Below, in pieces: positions 39,672 to 47,917 of a stretch of 64,000 nucleotides of DNA (position 1 is the stretch's first letter; every line of letters starts with the position of its first letter). Both the position numbers and the translations under genes were made by a program. This DNA comes from Winogradskyella arenosi (GTDB lineage Bacteria; Bacteroidota; Bacteroidia; Flavobacteriales; Flavobacteriaceae), in contig NZ_QPJO01000006.1 of the NCBI RefSeq assembly GCF_003337305.1, positions 101,017 to 165,016 of the forward strand. Direction: 5' to 3'. The notes under the pieces were generated by a model. That model searched no databases and was not told the DNA's origin. It worked only from the letters and a program-made list of their open reading frames with translations.

Positions 39672-40013
39672 ATGAGACAATTAGAAGTGTTAGTGGTAAC
39701 CAAAGCGACTACAAATCCGAGAATTTTAAATTGGAAGGTCTCTACAGTGCGTCATGTAGAGCAAGCAATTGAGCACCTGCAACGGCATCATTTTGCTGTG
39801 GTTGCGCTCTCTAGTACGTTAAGTGAATCCGATAAAAAGAAGTTAAACTCTCTTCTTCCTCTACTAAAGGAGAATTTAGTGTTGGTGGAATATACCGAGG
39901 ATAGCAGTTTAGCTGAAACGGTTAAAGCAGCGTATTGGAAGACCAAGAAGCCCAACGCTCAGACCAATTATCTCGATAACTCATTAGCATTAAACTTAGC
40001 GCAACGCTTATAA
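39672..40013 (+). CDS. small protein of unknown function
   Basis: 113-residue cytoplasmic protein. The alternation of strands and helices (LEVLVVTKAT, VEQAIEHLQRHHFAVVALSS, LVLVEYTED) recalls a receiver-like fold without its phospho-acceptor Asp, but this is weak. It lies 19 bases upstream of the pirin gene and 98 bases after the Crp-like gene, so it is probably co-transcribed with pirin. Confidence 0.65.
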   Translation: MRQLEVLVVTKATTNPRILNWKVSTVRHVEQAIEHLQRHHFAVVALSSTLSESDKKKLNSLLPLLKENLVLVEYTEDSSLAETVKAAYWKTKKPNAQTNYLDNSLALNLAQRL

Positions 40014-40032
40014 TTTAATACCTAAAACGATT

Positions 40033-40914
40033 ATGAAAACATATAAAGAAAGACAAATAGAAAAAGTAACCGCACCAGGAACACCACATTTTGTTGGTGA
40101 TGGATTTAGAGTTCACAATTTTATACCGGGGAGCTCAAGCATGCAGCGTATGGATCCGTTTATTATGCTCGACTATAATTCCAAGTATAATTTTCCGGCG
40201 ACCGATAAACCAAAAGGTGTGGGCGTACATCCGCACCGTGGGTTCGAAACCGTAACCATTGCTTACAAAGGTTGTGTAGAACATGGCGATAGTGCTGGTG
40301 GTGGCGGTATTATTGGCGAAGGAGATGTGCAATGGATGACGGCAGCTTCAGGGGTGTTACATAAAGAATTTCATGAAACCGAATGGAGTAAAACAGGAGG
40401 TGAATTTCAAATGGTACAGTTATGGGTTAACTTACCGGCTAAGGATAAAATGAGTGCGCCCAAATACCAAGCCATTGCAAATGCTGAGATTACCAAAGTA
40501 GCTTTGCCAAACGCTGCCGGAGAATTAGAAGTAATTGCCGGTGCGTATGAAGGAGAACAAGGTCCGGCGTCTACATTTTCGCCAATTCACATGTATAATG
40601 TCAAATTAAAAACCGGAGCTAAAACCCAATTGTCATTTCCTGCTCATTACACCACGGCTATTTTAATGGTTGAAGGCGATGCTGTTATTAATGGAGATAC
40701 CAAAGCAGAGGAAGATCATTTTGTAATGTTTGGTAACGATGGGGAATCTTTTACCGTTGAAGCTGAAAACAATGCCGTGATTTTAGTGTTAAGTGGAGAA
40801 CCTCTCAAGGAGCCCATCGCGGCGCATGGTCCTTTTGTAATGAATACAAAAGAGGAATTGATAGACGCATTTCAAGATTTTAATACCGGTAAATTTGGGT
40901 ACTTAGAAGATTAG
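40033..40914 (+). CDS. pirin-family protein
   Basis: 293-residue bicupin of the pirin family. The N-terminal metal site is visible in GVHPHRGFETVTIAY and GVLHKEFHETEW. The C-terminal cupin ends in the subfamily-specific tail EPIAAHGPFVMNTKEE and then FNTGKFGYLED. Some pirins are quercetinases and others act as redox-sensing partners; this one cannot be assigned. Its C-terminus differs from the decayed pirin just downstream, so that remnant is not a simple duplicate. Confidence 0.92.
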   Translation: MKTYKERQIEKVTAPGTPHFVGDGFRVHNFIPGSSSMQRMDPFIMLDYNSKYNFPATDKPKGVGVHPHRGFETVTIAYKGCVEHGDSAGGGGIIGEGDVQWMTAASGVLHKEFHETEWSKTGGEFQMVQLWVNLPAKDKMSAPKYQAIANAEITKVALPNAAGELEVIAGAYEGEQGPASTFSPIHMYNVKLKTGAKTQLSFPAHYTTAILMVEGDAVINGDTKAEEDHFVMFGNDGESFTVEAENNAVILVLSGEPLKEPIAAHGPFVMNTKEELIDAFQDFNTGKFGYLED

Positions 40915-41010
40915 TACCTATAAGAAAGCAGCACCATTTTGGGCTGTTTTTTCTTTGTAAGCAAGGACGTCTAATAAACGATAGACCTACTTACTAGGCC
41001 AAACAGTTAG
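40915..41010. other. intergenic, no gene seen
   Basis: Between the intact pirin gene and the pirin remnant. No reading frame, promoter box or convincing hairpin was recognised. It may be the decayed 5' part of the lost gene. Confidence 0.4.
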
Positions 41011-41271
41011 GGGGCGCCAAAGACAGTATATTTTTTTACTTTTGAAATTGAAGCCAATTCTACCATTTATAATTTTGGCGGAGAGGCCTTTCTAGATGAA
41101 CAATTTATAGAATGGAATTTTGTGGCGTCAGATAAAATACCAATTGCAAAAGCTAAAGCAGCTTGGAAGGCAGGCCAGTTTCCAAAAGTCCTTCATGATA
41201 CCCGGCGTATTCCTTGACCACAACCTAAAGGGGGTGCAGGTGAATCACCATCGAATAAATCTGAAGATTGA
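41011..41271 (+). pseudogene. decayed pirin-family gene, C-terminal remnant
   Basis: An open stretch follows a TAG at 41008-41010. It translates as the Pirin_C end of the other pirin subfamily: YNFGGEAFLDEQFIEWNFV, then ASDKIPIAKAKAAWKAGQFP, then KVLHDTRRIP. An in-frame TGA (41215-41217) falls where homologs have a Leu in the 'IPLP' turn. The same frame then continues PQPKGGAGESPSNKSED to a second TGA (41269-41271), matching a normal pirin tail. There is no start codon or N-terminal half. This is a gene relic, distinct in subfamily from the intact pirin at 40033. Confidence 0.75.
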
Positions 41272-41506
41272 AGACGAATTTTATCAGTTTTAATAAAAAA
41301 GTCTTCCGTAGAAAAGAAAATAAGCCTAAAAAATAAGCGGTTTGCGCCCATTTTGATTTTTGAAATAGAATCAAAGCGTTGAAAATTACTAAAATCCATT
41401 TTAAGGTTGTTTTTAGCCTTTTTAAGCGACTTTTTTAATTTTGAACAAATGTTGATAATTATTGGCTTAGAGGGGTAAAAAGCTTTTTAAATGCGTTTAA
41501 AATCCT

Positions 41507-41514
41507 TATATTTG
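41507..41514 (+). promoter_or_regulatory. putative gyrB promoter, -7 box TATATTTG
   Basis: Exact TAnnTTTG match about 160 bases before gyrB, giving a long leader that contains the 41525-41552 hairpin. Confidence 0.6.
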
Positions 41515-41524
41515 TTAGTATTCT

Positions 41525-41552
41525 AAAAATGATACAGCTGTGTCATTTTTTT
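41525..41552 (+). terminator. terminator-like hairpin in the gyrB leader
   Basis: AAAAATGATACA pairs with TGTGTCATTTTT (one G-U) around a 2-base centre, then T7. It lies between the putative promoter and gyrB, so it could attenuate transcription. The central ACAGCTGT palindrome could instead be a protein-binding site. Confidence 0.5.
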
Positions 41553-43623
<2,071 letters not shown>

Positions 43624-43643
43624 ATAGAATATTATAGTTACAA

Positions 43644-43673
43644 AAAAACGCATATTTAATATGCGTTTTTTTT
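43644..43673. terminator. bidirectional terminator after gyrB
   Basis: Perfect stem AAAAACGCATATT / AATATGCGTTTTT with a 1-base centre and flanking A and T runs, between convergent genes. Confidence 0.9.
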
Positions 43674-43675
43674 GC

Positions 43676-44272
43676 TTAAAAGTCAAAACCTAAGGAGAAT
43701 TTCCACACTCTATTTCTAGGGTTTCCGTCGTCGTAGATGTCTCCTAGTCCTAAATGATATCTTACACCAAAGCTTACACCGGAGTCCGTTTTAACACCGC
43801 CTCCAAAATTCATTCCCCAATCAAAACGATTAGGATTAAACTTTTGTTCGGTATCAAAAAGATTAAAACTACTATCAAATTCTTCTTTATGAGAGATTGC
43901 TAAACCAATTTGTGGTCCAGCCTCTAAAAAGAAATTGTTACTAGGATATAACTTTAAAAGTAAAGGCATATTGATATAATCTAATTTCTGTGTGAAGGTG
44001 CCACTGTTGTCTTTCACTTCATAACCTTGTTGCGCGTATAAAATTTCAACCTGAAAGGCTAGCTTGTTAGTGGCAAATGATTCACCATAAAAACCAGCAT
44101 GGAACCCATGACGCTGTCCAGTTTCAGTGTCTCCATCAAAACTTACTGCGGCTAAATTGTAACCAAATTTTAAACCTGCATTAGATTTGTTATTTGCGGT
44201 CTGGGCGTCTTGAGCGTAAAGATTAGTAAGCATTGAGAATGCTAATACGAGATAGATATAAGTTGTTTTCAT
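43676..44272 (-). CDS. outer-membrane beta-barrel protein (PorT-like)
   Basis: 198-residue protein. The signal peptide (1-20, ending NLYAQ) is followed by an eight-strand-type barrel of the outer-membrane beta-barrel domain family. It has GLKFGYNLAAVSFDG, RHGFHAGFYGE, the LDYINMPLLLKLY strand, LEAGPQIGLAIS, and the aromatic C-terminal strand WKFSLGFDF. A longer frame from 44317 was rejected because the signal peptide begins at this ATG. It is 31 bases downstream of the protease-like lipoprotein and probably co-transcribed. Confidence 0.88.
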   Translation of the reverse strand: MKTTYIYLVLAFSMLTNLYAQDAQTANNKSNAGLKFGYNLAAVSFDGDTETGQRHGFHAGFYGESFATNKLAFQVEILYAQQGYEVKDNSGTFTQKLDYINMPLLLKLYPSNNFFLEAGPQIGLAISHKEEFDSSFNLFDTEQKFNPNRFDWGMNFGGGVKTDSGVSFGVRYHLGLGDIYDDGNPRNRVWKFSLGFDF

Positions 44273-44303
44273 AATGTTATTTTTAATTAAATTTGAGATG
44301 ATT

Positions 44304-45080
44304 TTATTTCCCGCCATGGGCTAAAAGGTCATTAAGACAAGCGTTGTCTAATTCAGGTGCAGCGCTCATGTTAATCATGTTTTCTAAACCTGCAGACGAT
44401 TCTGAAGACCAATACATTAAACAGTTTTCATTATTACAATGTTTGGGGTGAGCCTCATCTTCATGTTCGGTTTCCATTGGGGTGCCTAAGTTTGTAAGTC
44501 CAAGGAGGTGGCCAAATTCATGAGTAATCACTGTGGTTTCTAATAATTCCCGATCAGGGTCAAATGGACCGTTGCTTACACTTTGAATACTGTCTTCAAA
44601 AAGAACAAAGGAGGAGTTCCAATAAGCGGTACCTAAGACTACATTGGTTTCGGTATTGCTTGAAGCTTGTCCGTCAGAAAAATAGACCCATAAGGTCATT
44701 TGATCTTCCGTGTTGTAATGGGTTCGCTCTGCCATTTCAATATCAGCAATATCCTGAATACTATAAGTTTCTAAACCAGGTGAGGCGATACTTCTTTTTT
44801 CTACCGTAACACCATCAGGTTTGTAGGTTCTGTTGTTAATAAACGTTATTAAATTACTGATGCTGCTTTGTTGGGGGTCAAAACCTTCAACATAAACCAT
44901 TTCAATAAGAAGACTTGTATAGGTGTCATCTGATAAAAAGTCATGCGCAGAGGTTCCTACATTTTGTCGGTTGAGGCTAACATTGACATCGTCTGCTTGC
45001 CCATCATTGAGCGTGTTTTCTGTAGCACACCCTGTGATTAAGAGTAGTAAAACCGATATTGCTAAAATTTTATAAACCAT
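44304..45080 (-). CDS. metzincin-like zinc metalloprotease, lipoprotein
   Basis: 258-residue lipoprotein, lipobox ITGC with Cys18. The zinc motif is HEFGHLLGLTN (187-197): two His and the catalytic Glu are present, but the third metzincin ligand position (normally His or Asp) is Asn197. A Met-turn-like CLMYW (Met222) follows. Nearby His206, His211 and His214 could supply the third ligand. It resembles small Bacteroidota membrane metalloproteases. It is transcribed behind the module B lipoprotein, from which a strong hairpin separates it. Confidence 0.8.
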   Translation of the reverse strand: MVYKILAISVLLLLITGCATENTLNDGQADDVNVSLNRQNVGTSAHDFLSDDTYTSLLIEMVYVEGFDPQQSSISNLITFINNRTYKPDGVTVEKRSIASPGLETYSIQDIADIEMAERTHYNTEDQMTLWVYFSDGQASSNTETNVVLGTAYWNSSFVLFEDSIQSVSNGPFDPDRELLETTVITHEFGHLLGLTNLGTPMETEHEDEAHPKHCNNENCLMYWSSESSAGLENMINMSAAPELDNACLNDLLAHGGK

Positions 45081-45097
45081 CGTTATTTGTTTTAATT

Positions 45098-45125
45098 AAA
45101 GCAGCTACCAAAACGGTAGCTGCTT
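45098..45125 (-). terminator. hairpin after the module B lipoprotein
   Basis: Perfect 10-bp stem AGCAGCTACC / GGTAGCTGCT with a 5-base loop. In the minus direction it is followed by a TTTAATTAAAA run, a weak terminator, so some read-through into the protease gene is possible. Confidence 0.75.
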
Positions 45126-45160
45126 ACCATAACCTGTACATTTCACCTGAAGCTTTGGTC

Positions 45161-46213
45161 TTATATTTGGGCTAAAACCAAAGTGACTGCTCCATTTGTT
45201 GTACTTTGTAGGGAAATTGTGCTTTCAGAATATTGGGTAACTTTCCATGTGTCGTTTAAGATTTCAAAATTTGAACTTTGAGAAAACGTTAAGCTAACAA
45301 AGATGTCTAATTCAGATGCGACTTCATAGGTGCCGTTTACAGCTTCTACAGTTGCATTCGTGGTGTGTTCAGCTGTTACCGTAAGATCATTAGCAAAGTT
45401 TAAAGTGTAGTCGCTAAAATCATTTGCAGTATCTACACCTGCTGTAATAAACGCGTCTATAGTAAATATGCCTTCAACTAAAATTTCCTCTACATCTTCA
45501 GCATCATCTTCAGCGTCTTCCATATCATCCTCTATTTCTAAACACTGGTTAATATAACTTTGTAAATCGGCATCCGATGTAATTTCAACAGTGGTATTAC
45601 TATTTAAAGTTGCTGTAATTGGGTAACTCACGGCAAAGAATTCCGTATCGTCAAAATTGTTCATATACGCATATAGATGTTGTTCAGATTCAATCACAAC
45701 ACTTCCTGTTTGTTCAATATTAGTACTGTAAGTTAGGATGGTAATTGGAAAATCTATGTTTAAACAATTAATGGCATCTTCCGCTTCATCTTCTGCGGTT
45801 TCGCAAGCCTCCATTAAAGTCTCAAAATCAGCTTCATTAGTAACAAGAACTTCATTGTAGTTACTAAGCTTTACGGTTAATGGAAATTGAAATTCAATCG
45901 TATCTTCATCATCGGTATAGGTTCCAAGAAGCTCTAAAACAAGGCTGTAATCTGAAGCCGTTACTAAAGAAACCTGGGTGTTATTTACCGTTACCGTAGC
46001 TGGTAATAAAATAGAAGAGCAAGAGGTGTCGTCTAAAAAGTCATCAAAACTTCCATCGTACATTGCTGAACGCTCTAAATTTTTTGCTGTTGTAGAATTG
46101 GCTGTATTGGTATTAGGGTTGTCTCCGGTTTCATCGTTGATTTCATCTTGACAAGACGACAATACCAAAGCGGCCATAAATAATAATGCGGTTAAGAATT
46201 TTGAATTTTTCAT
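45161..46213 (-). CDS. repeat lipoprotein of unknown family (module B)
   Basis: 350-residue lipoprotein, lipobox LSSC with Cys21. Residues 55-225 align with the module A lipoprotein in order: FDDFLDDTSCSSILLPATV, FQFPLTVKLSNYNEVL, CLNIDFPITIL and VSYPITATLNS, each followed by an acidic helix with EADFETLMEAC-like pattern. A very acidic linker (EDDMEDAEDDAEDVEE) leads to one C-terminal lipocalin-like segment (247-350). It lacks the adhesin-type units and the extra lipocalin-like copy of the module A protein. The ATG at 46213 starts the signal peptide; the longer frame from 46249 was rejected. Function unknown; a receptor partner or surface binding protein is inferred from context. Confidence 0.8.
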   Translation of the reverse strand: MKNSKFLTALLFMAALVLSSCQDEINDETGDNPNTNTANSTTAKNLERSAMYDGSFDDFLDDTSCSSILLPATVTVNNTQVSLVTASDYSLVLELLGTYTDDEDTIEFQFPLTVKLSNYNEVLVTNEADFETLMEACETAEDEAEDAINCLNIDFPITILTYSTNIEQTGSVVIESEQHLYAYMNNFDDTEFFAVSYPITATLNSNTTVEITSDADLQSYINQCLEIEDDMEDAEDDAEDVEEILVEGIFTIDAFITAGVDTANDFSDYTLNFANDLTVTAEHTTNATVEAVNGTYEVASELDIFVSLTFSQSSNFEILNDTWKVTQYSESTISLQSTTNGAVTLVLAQI

Positions 46214-46275
46214 ACTATTGATTTTTGGGTTTAACAAATATAAATTCAAAAGCGTGTTTTTACGCTTTCTATAAC

Positions 46276-46302
46276 TAAGACGTTTAACTTGTAATTTACC
46301 CT
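46276..46302 (-). promoter_or_regulatory. putative ECF promoter of the module B lipoprotein
   Basis: Minus strand AGGGTA, 15 bases, GTCTTA. The same two hexamers with the same 15-base spacing occur before module B fecR (46954-46980). It lies 63 bases before the lipoprotein start. Confidence 0.6.
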
Positions 46303-46424
46303 ATGCTTTTTTGCTATTTTTTAAAGTTTTTTATAAAACGTTCATCATTAGGGGATTTAAACTTGATTTTTTTATACTTATTTTTGCCTTTAGATATTTG
46401 CCATTCTAATTTATAAGTGACCTT

Positions 46425-46934
46425 ATGTCCAACCTTTGCGAAGAAAAGCATTTTAACGCCTTCTACCTTTCTCATGTAAAGGCGGCTCATAATTTTGCCT
46501 TTTATAAATGTGGCGACCAATCTAAATCGTATGATTTGGTGCAGGACGCTTTTGCCAAAATATGGGAGAATTGTTCGCAAATCGATTATAGTAAAGCAAA
46601 AACCTACTTGTTTACTACTGTAAATAATCTCTTTTTAAATGTAATGCGCCACCAAAAAGTAGTATTTACTTACGCCAAGGAAGCCCCTTATAGAGACCAA
46701 ACCAACTTGAACCCTGAATACCTATTAGAGGAAGAGGAGTTTAAAACTAAATTACAAAAGGTTATCGCAAATTTAAGTGCCGAGCAACGCGAAGTGTTTT
46801 TACTCAACAGAATAGAAGACAAAAAGTATCGTGAGATTGCAGTGCTCTTAAATATATCTCAAAAAACGGTGGAAAAACGAATGTCTGCAGCCCTAAAAGC
46901 AATACGATCTCAGTTAGACGGCATTAAAATTTAA
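46425..46934 (+). CDS. ECF RNA polymerase sigma factor (module B)
   Basis: 169-residue ECF sigma factor, clearly paralogous to the module A factor. Region 2 has AAHNFAFYKCGDQSKSYDLV and QDAFAKIWENCSQIDYSKAK, with the TYLFTTVNNLFLN helix shared with module A. Region 4 has EQREVFLLNRIEDKKYREIAVLL and the recognition helix KTVEKRMSAAL. It precedes fecR by 65 bases and diverges from the module B lipoprotein. Region 4 recognition residues differ from module A (ISQKTVEKRM versus ISVKAVEKRI), in keeping with the different promoter-like motifs. Confidence 0.93.
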   Translation: MSNLCEEKHFNAFYLSHVKAAHNFAFYKCGDQSKSYDLVQDAFAKIWENCSQIDYSKAKTYLFTTVNNLFLNVMRHQKVVFTYAKEAPYRDQTNLNPEYLLEEEEFKTKLQKVIANLSAEQREVFLLNRIEDKKYREIAVLLNISQKTVEKRMSAALKAIRSQLDGIKI

Positions 46935-46953
46935 ATTTTTTAAGAGGTGCCGT

Positions 46954-46980
46954 AGGGTAATATAATGTGAAGGTGTCTTA
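46954..46980 (+). promoter_or_regulatory. putative ECF promoter of fecR-receptor (module B)
   Basis: AGGGTA (46954-46959), 15 bases, GTCTTA (46975-46980), 20 bases before the fecR start. It is identical in both hexamers and spacing to the element before the divergent lipoprotein. Confidence 0.6.
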
Positions 46981-46999
46981 ATACTGAATAGCTCTAGAT

Positions 47000-47917
47000 A
47001 TGACTAAAGAACGTGACATATTAAAATGGTTTAATGACGAAATTTCTAGTGAAGAAATAAAACGTTTGTACCCTGATGAAGATTTTTCAGTATTAGAGAA
47101 ATCAAGATTCTACACCAAACAATTTAGTCTCCCAGAACTGGATGAAGAGAAGGCACTTGCCGATTTTAAAGCAAGGCAAAAGCAGAATAAACCGTCTAAG
47201 GTTGTGTCTCTAACCTTCAAAACCTTTTTTAAGGTTGCTGCGGTTTTAGTTGTGATGTTGGGGCTTTCTTATGCTTTATTCTTTAATGACGCTTCGGTAT
47301 CGTATAGCACCGAGATAGCACAAACGGAAACCTTTAACTTACCCGATGATTCAGAGGTGATTTTAAATGCAAAATCAGAGCTTAGGTTTAATAAGAAAAC
47401 CTGGGCGTCAAACCGAAATTTAAATCTAGACGGAGAAGCTTTTTTTAAAGTTACACAAGGTAAGACCTTCACAGTAGAAACTAGTGCTGGAGCTGTTCAG
47501 GTTTTAGGTACCGAATTTAATGTTAAAGAACGTGAGGATTATTTTGAAGTGACTTGTTATGAAGGATCGGTAAGCGTCACTCATAATACTAAGAAAACCA
47601 TATTGACACCAGGGAAAACCTTTAGAGTTGTAAAGGGCGAGGTGATGGCAGTTACAGAGGTTATTGCTAAAAATCCGGCATGGATTATAAAAGAGTCTAA
47701 CTTTAATAATGTACCGTTGTGGCAGGTTATAGACGAATTAGAAATCCAATATGGTATTACAATTTTAGCAAATGCGGTGGATACGTCTCAATTATATACA
47801 GGAAGTTTTACACATAACGATAGAAGTATAGCATTGCAATCGGTAACGATTCCTTTAAAATTAAGCTATAAAATTAAAGGCAATACGGTTGAATTCTACA
47901 ATTATGAATCGCACTAA
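47000..47917 (+). CDS. FecR-family anti-sigma factor (module B)
   Basis: 305-residue inner-membrane regulator. The cytoplasmic N-terminus (1-72) is followed by one membrane helix (about 74-93, FKVAAVLVVMLGLSYALFF). The FecR domain (110-215) has NLPDDSEVILNAKSELRFNK, GEAFFKV and VLGTEFNVKERE, and the C-terminal STN-like part carries GSFTHNDRSIALQSVTIPL, nearly identical to the module A protein. It is expected to hold the adjacent sigma factor until the receptor signals. Its stop overlaps the receptor start by 14 bases. Confidence 0.93.
   Translation: MTKERDILKWFNDEISSEEIKRLYPDEDFSVLEKSRFYTKQFSLPELDEEKALADFKARQKQNKPSKVVSLTFKTFFKVAAVLVVMLGLSYALFFNDASVSYSTEIAQTETFNLPDDSEVILNAKSELRFNKKTWASNRNLNLDGEAFFKVTQGKTFTVETSAGAVQVLGTEFNVKEREDYFEVTCYEGSVSVTHNTKKTILTPGKTFRVVKGEVMAVTEVIAKNPAWIIKESNFNNVPLWQVIDELEIQYGITILANAVDTSQLYTGSFTHNDRSIALQSVTIPLKLSYKIKGNTVEFYNYESH

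Noticed and set aside
45390..45480. Resemblance of the module B lipoprotein (AFITAGVDTANDFSDY) to the start of the DUF6588 protein (VFLAAGIDDAQRFANDY)
   Set aside because: Only about 20 residues match. In the lipoprotein this segment aligns better with the lipocalin-like part of the module A paralog, so shared origin is not supported.
46314..46580. 88-codon minus-strand frame antisense to the module B sigma gene
   Set aside because: It overlaps a clear sigma factor gene, has no family resemblance, and its amino-acid makeup fits read-through of an AT-rich intergenic region.
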